Shown: positions 33,045-44,266 of the stretch, piece by piece
Layout: every line of letters begins with the position of its first letter
Position numbering within the stretch: position 1 is the first letter of the stretch
Assembly: GCA_020310875.1 (NCBI GenBank)
Contig: CM035428.1
Location: 105,200,161 to 105,264,160 of the forward strand
Reading direction: 5' to 3'
Origin: Ceratopteris richardii
Lineage: Eukaryota; Streptophyta; Polypodiopsida; Polypodiales; Pteridaceae
DNA: 64,000 bases
The notes under the pieces: generated by a model
Databases searched by the model: none
What the model saw: only the letters and a program-made list of their open reading frames with translations
What the model was told of the DNA's origin: nothing
Position numbers and translations under genes: made by a program

Positions 33045-33335
33045 CATGCCATTACATCTTGTACGGTTAGTCCAAAATTAATCAACAATTCCGTAAAATC
33101 CATGCTTGAGACTTCAGTGAACTTCAGAGAGCTATTTTTAATATGAAAGAAGTTCAAGAAAATAATGAATGGTTGGACATAAGAGAAGAAAGATCTAGCA
33201 AAAATTTAAGAATGATAAACCAGTAGTTGCATACACAAAAAATGAGACATGCTACCTCAATAGGAAAATGGAAGTAGATATGGATCTTTCTTATATAGAG
33301 GCTTAATGCTTTCTATCATATCTTAGGAAAATATA

Positions 33336-33408
33336 TGTGCCTCTAGCTCAGTGGATAACCTGAGCTATTATTTGGATAGATAAATAGAGGGATCAAACCA
33401 TGTAGAGG
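33336..33408 (+). other. tRNA-like patch, possible SINE head relic
   Basis: TAGCTCAGTGGA at 33344-33355 fits the tRNA A-box consensus and GGGATCAAACC at 33389-33399 is close to a B box, with tRNA-like spacing. The D-arm region forms a 7-bp AGCTCAG/CTGAGCT stem. I see no acceptor stem, so not a working tRNA, and no LINE-like tail follows. Confidence 0.3.
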
Positions 33409-34802
33409 ATTGTAGATGTGACTAAATGGGCCATATAACTGGTTGGGGCAATCCTAGACATGTAATTCCATTCTCTAACATTTGTGAACAAAGAAAAGGA
33501 AGGGAGAGGAAGAAGGATACTCATGCATGCAATTTTTGAGGCTTCTAAGCTATCACATGAGTTGTGGATTCTTGGGGATGTCATGGGACCATGGCAGGTT
33601 ATCATCTAAACTTGATTTTCATGTAGAAGGTCAAACCTATAACACAAAAAGAGTATGTTTCTTCATCACATCACCGGATACATAAGTAAGTTATACACCA
33701 AGTAGCCATTTTGCTCTCCTCTCTTTGCTTCTTGTACACATTGCAAATGGACTATTGAACATTGTACAAATCATTATATTAGAATTGGCCTTCTTCGAAG
33801 TATACTTGGATGGCTATTAGAAAACATATGGACATTAGAAAAGAGTAACTGGCTTTTTTGGGAAGTATACTTCGATTACTATTGTCAATCTCCACCTCAA
33901 TAAGCGATACTGATGTTGGCATGCACATATGCACGTCTATAAAGACATCAGCACCGTTGTTTAGAAAATAAATTAAAATGAGGAAAGGAATAAATTAATA
34001 ATAAACTATGTGTACATATAGGAATAAATGACTCGAAAAATGAATTTATGTTTTTAAAAAAATATGCATTGATATATGCATACGTATATCTACCTGTCTA
34101 TGCATCAGTAACTACAAAAGAAACTTCAAAAAATAAAGAGCCTCCATTACTTGTACAAATCTTAAGCATGCCTATACACACACACGTTTGTACAACATAA
34201 ACCTACATAACCATAATCATAATAAATATAATAGCATAACCATAACTTCCATGAATTGTGATAACATCATAACAATTAAAATGGGTATGTCTTGATAGCG
34301 TGAACATGCACAATCAAAATCATTCACGTTTGTGGCATAATCACAACAATAACAACATAACCATAATCAACATAACTTGCATAATCACAACAATAACAAC
34401 ATAACCATAACTTGCATAACCATAATCACAACAATAACAACATAACCATAACTTGCATAACCATAATCACAACAATAACAATATAACCATAACTTGCATG
34501 ATTTACAATAACATCATAACCATAAACATGTGCATGCTTGTACATAACGACACCTCATGTAAAAAATGATAAAAAGTAACTTGCCTGTGGTGGCGAAAAA
34601 GAGATATGTCCATTAGTACAATATCACATGTGTAAAATAAGAAATATAGTACATTGCATCCAAAGATTTCAAAAATGGAGGCCTATCAGACTACGAACTC
34701 CATCTAGCTAGTAGCTATACTGTGAGAGAATTTAATGTATGTAAAAATACATATGAGGCAAAAGGAAACCCCTCAACACATGCACGTTGAGATGGTTATA
34801 AA
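33409..34802. other. Unassigned AT-rich stretch with a 41-bp minisatellite
   Basis: No gene seen. At 34336-34500 a unit of about 41 bp (ACTTGCATAACCATAATCAC followed by an AACAATAACA phrase) is repeated about four times; one early copy lacks six bases. The rest is AT-rich with no family match. Confidence 0.6.
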
Positions 34803-34807
34803 CTAGC
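34803..34807. repeat. Chromovirus E TSD, left copy
   Basis: CTAGC, identical to 41390-41394. Five bases is the normal duplication for Ty3/gypsy integrase. Confidence 0.88.
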
Positions 34808-35103
34808 TGTAGTAAAGCCTCCATATGATAACCTCCATTTTTGTCTTCTTCTGCAACCTTTTTCGAGGTCACTCGCTGTCCAGTACTCAAGCACACGGAG
34901 ATCCACCTTGGAATTGCCGCCCAGCCACGTGGTCTTCTATGACTACCCTCTCTCTCAAACATACCCAAAATGGGTCAATGGTCAAAGCTCCTCACATGAG
35001 TGCCACTTGGTTCTCATGTGAATATCATACTCATTATGAATAAGGGGAGGTTCTCACCTCATATCCCTATTCATATATGATACTTCATATGATCAATATG
35101 ACA
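34808..35103 (-). repeat. Chromovirus E LTR, left (3' LTR)
   Basis: 296 bp, TGTAGTAAAG at the left end and ATATGACA at the right end. Equal in length to the partner at 41094-41389. Confidence 0.92.
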
Positions 35104-35122
35104 TTTCCTTCCCCTTAATTCC
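35104..35122 (-). promoter_or_regulatory. Chromovirus E polypurine tract
   Basis: The minus strand reads GGAATTAAGGGGAAGGAAA, directly abutting the left LTR. Confidence 0.75.
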
Positions 35123-35299
35123 ATTTTGGTCCTCAAAAATGGTATTGGAAGGTCTGATAGAGAGAGAGCAATAATAGAACTACCACTCCCACTATATCCC
35201 CATGTATAGAAATACATGGTCCTGTATCTGTGTTGTTTCCCCATATCCTTCCCCTTAAGAAAATTCTTGGGAAGGTAATCTAAAACTAGGAAACTGTCT

Positions 35300-38200
35300 C
35301 TAAAGGGTGCTAACCTTCTCCCATGTGGCACTATCTTCTGAACTATCTTTCCACTTTACTAGACACTTTTTATACAAGTGACTTCTCGTTTGTTTCTCTT
35401 GAGTGCGTAGTATGCTCTCAGGCTCATGTCGAGTAGATTGAACAGAAATAGGCTCTACTACCTCACTATCTAGAATGAGGTTGTTAGATTCACCCAGCCT
35501 TTTCTTAAGCCCGCTAACATGAAAAACTGGATGGATTTGCCTATTCTCTAGAAGTTGGAGCTGGTAAGCCATCTTTCCTATTCTCTTAAGTATTTGGAAA
35601 AGTCCACAATACCTAGGAGATAGTTTTGGACAAGGTCCCATCTTCATGGTTTCAGATCTAGATAGAACTTTAAGGTAGACTTGCTCTCCTACCTCAAAAT
35701 TGATGCTTCTCCTTTGAGGGTCAGCATAGGCTCTAGCTCTATCCTGAGCCCTCCTAATGCTGTCCTTAGCAACTCTAAGCATATCGTTCATCTCTTCCAA
35801 GAAGTCCTTTGTAGCTTGACCTTTTTCATTCTGTAAGCCTACTGCATAAGGAGCTCTTGGTTGAAACCCATACATAAGCATAAATGGACTATGCCCAGTG
35901 GAAGAGTGCTTGGCACTATTACATGCAAACTCTACTATAGATAAGTACTCTTTCTAATTAGTTTGCTTTTCATTCACATATGCTTGAAGCATATCTTCTA
36001 GGATTTGGTTAACCCTCTCTGTTTGCCCATCTGACTGTGGATTCTCAGCCGTACTCATGGCTAAGTTTCGTGTCCAACCTTTTGAAGACCGCTCTCCAAA
36101 AGTGGCTAGTAAACTTCCTATTCCGATCGGAAAGTATGTCTAAAGGAAGGCTATATAACCGGTATAGGTTCTCCACAAAAAGTGTAGCGAACTCTGGTGT
36201 CTTTGCTGTAGTACGTGTTGGAATAAACCTAGCCATTTTTGGTTAACCTATCCACAATTAGCCAGACCGAGTCGTGCCCTTTCTGTGTCTTAGGTAATCC
36301 GGCTATAAAGTCCATGGAGATACTCTCCCACTTCCCATTAGGAATATCCAATGGGTGGAGTAGTCCTCCAATCCTCAACCTCTCAGCTTTGTTGACCTGA
36401 CATTTGTTGCACTTAAGCACATACTCTAGGACGTCCTTATGAAGTCCAAGCCAATAAAACTGCCTCTTAACAAGATCATAAGTCTTGTTAACTCCTCGGT
36501 GTCCGCACTAGGTGTGTCATGACACTCATACAAAATATGTCGTCTCATCTCAGTATCTCTAGGGACACACACCTTACCTTTATATAACAGATATCCATCA
36601 TGGACACTGTAATTCTTCCACTCGAATCCTTCTTGAGTACCCGTCGATACTCCATCCTCACTGGAAACCCGTATATCACGATCCCCATTCTCTATGGCTT
36701 CCCAAATTTCAGAATATGCAGGATCAAGCCTACATTTCCCTCTAATGGACTCAAGTAGCTCACTAGTGATCTGAGTAAAACTCAATCCATTGAGCATAGG
36801 CATGCGGCTAAGTCTCTGCTCATCGGGCGTTACGACCTTTAAGGTCTGTCTGTTTAGAGAGCCACTTAATGATCTCTTGATCAAACACTATCGTGACTTT
36901 GGCACCATATCAATAATGACGCCACTTCTTCAAAGCATGGACAATTGCATACAACTCCTTCTCATAGACAGAGTAATTCTTATGAGCTGGTTCTAGTTTC
37001 TTGCTCTCAAAAGCTACCAGTTGACCATCCTGTACTAAAACCGCTCCTATGGCAAAATCACTCGCGTCAGTCTCAACCACAAATGGTTTTTTGGGATCTG
37101 CTATGTGTAAAAGTGGAGCTGTAGCAATTGTTACTTTCAACTTTTCCATACTTTGCTTTTGTTCATCTCCCCAATGAATGGCTTTCCCTTTCCCTTTAAG
37201 TTGTTCCATCATCGGGACAACAATCTTGGAATAGTTCTTAATGAATCTTCGATAGAAGCTTGATAAACCTAGGAAGATCTACAGCTCTTCCAGGTTCCTT
37301 GGATGTGGCCATTCCATAATAGCCCTTACTTTTTCAAGATCCATCTGGATTCCATCCTGGGAGACTATATGCCGAAGGTATCTAACCTCTGTCTTGAAAA
37401 ATTCACACTTTGATTCCTTAGCAAAGAGTGAATTTTCCCTTAGCACTTGAAATACCGTCCTCAAGTGTTCCAAGTGCTCCTCTTCTAATGCACTATAGAT
37501 CAGAATGTCATCCAAAAAGTCTACTACAAAATGTCCTAGATAAGGCCGTAAAACACTATTCATGAGCTTCATGAAAGTGGCAGGAGCATTGGTGAGACCA
37601 AAAGGCATCACCAAAAACTCATAGTGCCCATATCTAGTCCTAAATGCACTCTTAGGGACATCCTCTGCCCTAATCCTGATATGATGATATCTTGATCTAA
37701 GATCAAGCTTGCTAAAATACCTAGCTTGATGTAACTGATCAAATAGATCTTCCAACCTAGGCATTGGAAATCTATTTTTGATAGTTACCTTATTAAGTGC
37801 TCTATAGTCTATACATAATCTCATAGAGCCATCTTTCTTTTTAACTAGGAGCATTGGTGATGCCCAAGGTGAGTTACTAGGTTTAATGAAGCCCTTATCT
37901 AAATAATCCTGCAATTGCTTCTCAACCTCCTCATGCTGAGAAACACTAAGCCTATAAGGTGGCCTACAAATAGGGTTAGTGTTAGTAACAATCTCTATGG
38001 CATGGTGAATGTCCCCTCTCTCAGCTGGTAGCCCTCTAGGTAAGTCAATGGGAAAAACATCTCTATACTCAAACATAAGATCCTTAAAACTTTTAACCAC
38101 ACACTCTTGCAAAAAAGAATAGTAGAAAGTCCTGTTCATATTTACATTCCTAGCATGAAAATATACATTAGATGAGCTATCTATACAAAGCTCCATACCA

Positions 38201-39996
38201 TGACTATACAATAAAAAGATGTCCTGTACATGCTGAGAATAACAAAGACTATACAACTCTAGTGATGAAATGAGAGGTGCACTAGGTACATCTCTCTCTC
38301 CCTGAATACAAACTTTACTTCCATTCTTTTCAAATTCGAGTGTGTTGTTTTGATAGCTGCGTTTAAGTGTGTCTCCCAACCCCCATAGCCACTCTCTTCC
38401 TAAGACTAGATCTGTCCTCTCCATATTCATAATTTGGAAGTCCATATAATCTGTATAGTCTTGCATCTTGACTTCCAAATTGGCTACCATACTATCCCAT
38501 ATCCTCTTATCTTGCCCTTGCATCATAGATACAATGTATTTATGTGCACTAGGCTGCTGGGGAATCTTTAATTTCTTAACCAAAGCATAGTTTATAAAAT
38601 TATGAGTAGCAGAGTCATCTATCAAGACCCGTACCTTGGTCCCGTATACACTACCATGCAGTTTAACTAGGTCATGTGGTCCAAACTGCGGTGACCACAA
38701 TGATTGAGTCAAACAACAGGTGTGCTCTATATCCTCGTGCATCACCTCCACTCCCTTGCAGCTAGAGCTGCCATGAATAGGAAGGGTTTGCACTAGGTGG
38801 ACCGACTTTTTGCCCTTTTCGGGGGCCATACTAGACTTTGGTCCCTTTTTCTTTTCTTCCCCCTTCTTGAGTGGACAGTTCCATTGTGAATGGCTAGGAG
38901 ATAGGCACCTAAAACACATGTTCTCTCTTTTGGCCCTCTCAAACTGATCTGTGGATAACCTAGGACCTTGTGATCTTTGTTTTTTAATAAAAACTTTGTT
39001 TTTCCCAAAAGGCAACTTGTTTTTGAATTTAGTCGTACTAAGAGGCTTGAGAGGCTGATCCGTCTCCATAGGAGTATACTAAGGATAGTTATGGTCCTCA
39101 TATATCTGTGCATATTTGATCGCCTCCTCAAACATCTTAGGCGCATTCCTTCTGACTTCCCTCTTCATGGCTTTGTCCAAGCCCCTAGCAAACCCTCTGG
39201 TCTTTTGGAAATCATCTAATCCCTTAAGTTTCAAAATGATCTCCCTATAGTGGGATAGGTAGACCGAAAGAGGCCTACCTCTCTGTGTAATCATATCCCA
39301 CTCATCCCAATTTCTCTCCTCTTCATTCTCAGGAAGAAAATCTTTTAGGAAAAGAGTCTCAAACTGAGTCCAGTCAGTAGGGATAGAGTTCGCCTCCTTA
39401 AGACTCATCCACCACTTATAAGCATGCGGGCCGAGGGAGAGACTTGCCTCTAGCACACGATACTCATGTGGGGTGCCCTTTAATTGATGCAAATCATGCC
39501 ACTTTTGTAAAAAAGTGTAGATTGCATCCTTGTTCCTATCTCAATCATTCCCCGTAAAGGTAGGTGGTTTCAAATCTTTCAGGAGGGGAGCTTCCCTAGA
39601 GCTCTCTCCTTTGTGTTTACTAGGGAGAGAAGTACCTTTCCTAGTGAGCTCCAAAGGAATAGGAGGGATCTCTCTTTCCTTCCTAGCTAGGAAAGAGGTG
39701 ACACTAGTCTCAAGTGAGATCATTTGAGACTTAAGCTGCTGTATAAGAGATGTGATGCTACCAAGATCTTTCTCTAATTTAAGGGTTTGTTCTTTCAAAT
39801 CTATGAATTGGTCACGAGTGAAAAATTCATCTAAAAGTTCCTCATATGTATATTCTTCCTGAGAAGGCTCTTTTTCTTCTAGGTTCTCTTCTATTTCTTG
39901 CCCTACTTCCACTTCTTCCATTCTAGAATCAGGATCCTCTACTTGATCTTTATATGGAGAAGTGTTTTCAACTACTTGTTTGCCTTTAGATTCCAT
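35300..39996 (-). pseudogene. Chromovirus E gag-pol with C-terminal chromodomain
   Basis: Read from the ATG at 39996 leftward. An acidic coiled-coil-like N-terminus leads into gag (39079-39492 piece, WMSLKEANSIPTDWTQFE), a CCHC knuckle ([14 protein letters not shown]) and an aspartic protease whose active site reads [11 protein letters not shown], departing from the usual D-S/T-G. Reverse transcriptase follows ([29 protein letters not shown]), then RNase H (FVVETDASDFAIGAVL) and integrase (CNKCQVNK, ISMDFIAGLP, LSDRNRKFTSHFW). The last piece (35300-35881) ends in a chromodomain (KKCLVKWKDSSEDSATWE). In-frame stops are TGA 39541-39543, TAG 39079-39081, TAG 37279-37281 and TGA 36910-36912. Frameshifts lie near 36890, 36430, 36235 and 36040-35890. 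The chromodomain is thought to guide integration to marked chromatin. Confidence 0.93.
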
Positions 39997-41093
39997 GTTT
40001 TACTACCCTTCCCCCCCTTTGGTAACTAGAGTGTCTAAAAATGAATGGAAGTAAAGTTCAAATATGCAAGAAGAAGAGAAATATATCACAAGAGCACTTC
40101 CCTGTTACAAAGTAAAGTCGCGGAAGTAGAATTGAAGTGGTCCTTGAAGCTTTAGGTCGCTGATTTTGACTCCTTGCTAGGGCCAAACAAAAATTGGAAA
40201 TGTCCGGTTGGTTCCGGGAGGTTCTAAACACCATAAACCATCCAAAAAAACTCCAAAAGCATGTGGGAATAGCCCTGATTGGGCAAACTGAGTGAAACTG
40301 AGCAACTTCAAAGATTTGACAATCCTCGCCAGTCTAAGAATTGCAGGTCAGCACCTTTACTTCAAGAATTTGAAACTATCCCAAGTGAAAAAAGTGGATT
40401 TGGACTCCGGATGACGAAAAACTAGGCCCGAGAGTGGCCGCCTAGCTCCTAGTGAAGCACTGCAGAGACATTTTGGTGGGGCAAATCTCGTCCAAATCCA
40501 AGACCAATGGCTTTTAGCGAAGCTTAGGAGTGTAGCTTCGAAATATCATCAAGATTTTTGAAATTCGATAACGTATGAGGAAGCTATGGTGTGGAGAAGT
40601 TGGGTATGTCACAAGTAGGAAGTGAAAAACTTCTCTTCATGGATGAATGATTTTGAGAAGCTCAAAACTGAGGGATTGAAGCTATTTTGAATCAACCCAA
40701 AGCCCATATCCGATCTCCACAGCGCATAATACATAGCTGCATCATAATTTTCCCAAAAATTTGGCTCATAACATCACCTTTCCACTCCAAAATTCCAAAA
40801 AAAAATTCAAAATGTTACCTCCTTCCTCAACTCGAACTCACTCTCAACACCAAAGAGACTCGGACTGTCAATGGAGAAGCTTTTTATCCCATATGTACAG
40901 AGAGTGGTGCTGATAATGAGTATATATAGGACCCTCTCATTATAAAGCCTTCACCAAAGAGGGAGGAAGGAGGGAGAGTATCCTCTCGTGGGCTGTAGCT
41001 TCTGGCTTCCTTGCACGCACCGGTTGTGGGTTAATTATTCCTTCGAGGGCCTGTTGACGCCTTGATGTGCGTGCTCACCTTCTCCGATACAAC
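39997..41093 (-). other. Chromovirus E leader
   Basis: About 1.1 kb between the 5' LTR and gag with no coding signal. Next to the LTR the minus strand reads TTGTATCGGAG, a loose match (9 of 11) to the initiator-Met primer complement TGGTATCAGAG; this is the likely primer site at about 41083-41093. Confidence 0.6.
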
Positions 41094-41389
41094 TATAGTA
41101 AAGCGTCCCTATGATAACCTCCATTTTTTTCTTCTTTTGCAACCTTTTTCGAGGTCATTCGCTGTCCAGTACTCAAGTGCACGGGGATCCACCTTGGAAT
41201 TGCCGCCCAGCCGCGTGGTCTTCTATGACTACCCTCTCTCTCAAACATACCCAAAATGGGTCAATGGTCAAAGCTCCTCACATGAGTGCCACTTGGCACT
41301 CATGTGAATATCATACTCATTATGAATAAGGGGAGGTTCTCACCTCATATCCCTATTCATATATGATACTCCATATGATCCATATGACA
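41094..41389 (-). repeat. Chromovirus E LTR, right (5' LTR)
   Basis: 296 bp, partner of 34808-35103. Its left end reads TATAGTAAAG, so the canonical TG has decayed to TA by a G-to-A change. Confidence 0.92.
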
Positions 41390-41394
41390 CTAGC
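41390..41394. repeat. Chromovirus E TSD, right copy
   Basis: CTAGC, same as 34803-34807. Confidence 0.88.
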
Positions 41395-42165
41395 CCCACT
41401 AGGGGGATCATTAATCCTTCCAGTAAGAATCTAGTTCAGACCAACTACATGATTTTATCATAGGGTTGTACCTTCCTAGTTTCTATCTTAGCAATCCTTC
41501 CATGTCTGTATCCTAGTAATTGCTATTTGTTCAATGTTTACTTTGTGTGATTCAGGAAGTCCTATGGATGCTAAGTGTGACTTTTATTGTACTTTTTGTT
41601 AATTCAAGCTATTCAAAATATTAGATCTTAGAGATCAAATTTACTTTGTAAAAGAGGATCATGCTTATGTATATTCAATTGAGATATAAAATTTATGGTC
41701 AAAAACTCATGATGAAATGTGTCCATGCCACCATTCATTAAATGAATTTTCTTAACACCCACTAAGCATGCATCTATCATCTCTCTCTCTCTCTCTATTT
41801 TTGATAGCGCTTAGGATCTATTGTTTCCTACTATAGCTACTCCCACTCCTACTCACTAATATATGAGGTCTTACAAAGTCCATCAAGAGCAACATTCCTA
41901 GTGAAATCACATCGATGTTTAAGAGTCTCAACCAAAATAAATTTGATTCATTTATGAGAAACTAGGAATGGTCATGGTGCTAGATGATATTCTTGATCAA
42001 TGCACTCTATAGTGTAGTTCATTTTATCTTTATCTTGCTCCTTCCAAGGAGGTGTAAAATTGTGATACTACACTTCTATGAGTGATCATGATTCATAAAT
42101 ACTAGCACATAGCAAATATGAAAAAACCCATCATGATCACATGTGTATAGTTTTGAGTAATCATG
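41395..42165. other. Unassigned AT-rich spacer
   Basis: No gene. It contains a short CT run near 41780-41796. It ends at the CACTA terminus at 42166. Confidence 0.5.
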
Positions 42166-42177
42166 CACTACAACAGA
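42166..42177 (-). repeat. CACTA terminal inverted repeat
   Basis: CACTACAACAGA exactly at the plus-strand left edge, which is the 3' end relative to transposase. Confidence 0.85.
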
Positions 42178-42235
42178 TTGAGCGTATACTGAGGTTTTTA
42201 CCGAGGGAAATGAACGCGGCTATTTTTGCCCCGAC

Positions 42236-42480
42236 ATTGGTGTAGATGTCGGTATGCGCGTCGGTACTAAAGCGTCAGTATGAGCATCGGTATAAGCATC
42301 AGTATGAGCGTCGGTATATGCTTCAGTATGGGCGTTGGTATAAACGTCGGTATTATCGACGCCCATATCGGTGCCCATACCGACATCCCTACTAGGTGTA
42401 CTGTCACGTATATCGTCGCTCGTTGGGTGTACCGAAGCTTATTCCGATGACATTACTGGGAGTACCATCGCGTATACCGA
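42236..42480. repeat. CACTA subterminal GCGTCGGTAT repeats
   Basis: About a dozen 12-13 bp words of the form GCGTCGGTATGA or its complement (ATACCGAC) lie in this interval. Forward copies dominate in 42240-42350 and inverted copies in 42350-42480. In CACTA elements such arrays bind the TnpA-type protein; that role is inferred. Confidence 0.8.
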
Positions 42481-42496
42481 CAAGCATATCTGCTAA

Positions 42497-42588
42497 TTTT
42501 TTTTTGGGCAGAGTGTGTTGCCTTTTGCTACAGCAACATTACCATGATGTTGCTTAACAAAAGGCAATACATTCTGCCAAAAAAAAAA
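42497..42588. repeat. Foldback hairpin within the CACTA end
   Basis: Two arms of about 40 bp (42497-42539 and 42546-42588) are nearly complementary, with T-run and A-run outer ends, GGCAGA/TCTGCC inner blocks and a short loop near TACCATG. It could be a small foldback or MITE insertion, or a structure of the element itself. Confidence 0.8.
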
Positions 42589-42989
42589 CCGAGTACATAT
42601 TATGTGTACTCTAATGTCAACCAAAATATGATTTCATAAAATGGAATATTATTACATACAAAAGAGATAATCAGAATGAACCATGAACCATGTACAAAAA
42701 AAGTTATATATTTCATAAATGAAGCATGTACAAGAGTGTGGCAAACCATTGTCATATATGACGCTTTTACAAAATGTGGCAAAGAAATGCATTGCCATAT
42801 AAAAATCAAATACAAAATTTCGGTGTGCCACTACCATACACATGCAAAGAACATTCCATATCAAGATTCCTGCAACAAAGAACATTAATGGAATGAGATA
42901 AATTCACATGAAATTTACAAACAACAAGTAAAAACCAAGTTTATAAATTAATCACCTCATCGCAAACACTCCCATGAAACGACCGCACC

Positions 42990-44204
42990 ACGTCCCTCCA
43001 AGTCCTCCAATAGTGCAGTCAATCCATGACTATATCCATAAGCCTCCTCCATTCGTGTTGGAGGACGACCCATTGCCAGCTCCTGCAACAAATATACAGA
43101 ACATTAGAGGAACATACATGAGAAACTTAACACAAATAAATTCAATAAATGAAATGGTACTTACAAACTCATGATGCATCATGTCATATCCGCCGCTGCC
43201 CAAATGTGACAGTCCAACCGTATCTAAACATGTGGCTATGGCATCTCGCTTCTAGTGATATCGATCAGGATTCTACTGCTGGTCGTCGCAAATGATATCC
43301 CATTCCTCATCATCTAACCATACAGGCTTTTGTAAGCCTTCTCTGAAAGCATCATGAGCCTCAGATCAATGATGGTACATAGCCTCGCGTGCGGTGTGTA
43401 GAATCCACTCTGAACTGACAAGAGACTATCCATCGGCTGGTTGGAACTCCTGATAAATCATTTGTGTGATATAATTCTTCTGATCTTTATCCTATTCACT
43501 CCATTTCAGCATGATAGAGTGTCCGAATCGTATGGAGCAAAGTTGTTGTATACATGCACGCATTGATTTGCCAGCCGCATCCATCATCAGAGCTCCATCT
43601 TGGATACTATACACCTTGGAGTCATCATGGTCATGAGCACCCCAAGATGTACGTGGTGTTCCATGTGGTGTACTATGTGGCGTACCTACATCTGAGGTAC
43701 TCATCTTAGGAGTAGAAACGGGTGACACAATGTCCATCGCACTGCCTCCATAATAGTCGGCTCCTCCAGACCTACCTGTAGATCCACTCCTAGAACCTCC
43801 TGCTCCAAAGCGTGACCTCGAGCTACGAGACGGATCAGAACCTGTATCACGCTGAGGCATCGAATGCACATGTCTACTACTAGACCCAGTAGGAGATGGC
43901 TGAAAAGATGGTCGTGGTGGAGTCACAAAGCTAGGATACATACCTCCTACGGATGGTGCTTACCTCCTATGGGAGTAGCACCACCCGGAGGAGCGACACC
44001 GGCAGGAGTGACATCGGCGGGAGTGACACCGGCGGGAGTGACACCGGCGGGAGTGAGGCCGGCAGGAGTGAGACCGACAGGAGCGAGGCCGCCAGGAGTG
44101 AGGCCGAGAGGAGTGCTACCACGAGCGATCCAATATTGTGATGCAGCGACCAGAGACGCAGGAGGTACCTGAGAGATGAACTCTAAAAACTGCTTCTCTA
44201 TCAT
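42990..44204 (-). pseudogene. CACTA second ORF, TnpA-like
   Basis: The pieces at 43947-44204 and 43492-43941, plus degraded text down to about 43000, run in the transposase direction. The first has a repeated T-P-A-G-V tract from a 15-bp minisatellite (about 43974-44110). The second is Ser/Gly/Pro/Arg-rich and then has SMRACIQQLCSIRFGHSIM. Further on, WLDDEEWDIICDDQQ resembles the plant transposase_24 type of conserved region. Stops lie inside the last part (two TAG). It is probably the DNA-binding accessory protein of the element, assigned mainly by position and composition. Confidence 0.55.
43974..44110. repeat. 15-bp minisatellite in the TnpA-like ORF
   Basis: GGCGGGAGTGACACC-type unit repeated about nine times, multiple of three, encoding TPAGV on the minus strand. 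GC-rich, unlike the rest of the region. Confidence 0.9.
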
Positions 44205-44266
44205 GGAATGTGGAGTGACTAGAGGACTGTCTCCCGTCGTGCTCTATAAAAAAGGAACTCAAATAA

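Larger units (their letters stand above)
34808..41389 (-). mobile_element. Gypsy chromovirus E, complete with LTRs and TSD
   Basis: A full Ty3/gypsy element of about 6.6 kb read on the minus strand. It has two 296-bp LTRs (34808-35103 and 41094-41389), a perfect CTAGC duplication, a purine tract inside the left LTR, and gag-protease-reverse transcriptase-RNase H-integrase-chromodomain order. The LTRs differ at roughly 15 positions by eye (about 95% identity), so the insertion is moderately old. Several stops and shifts make it non-autonomous. Confidence 0.95.
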
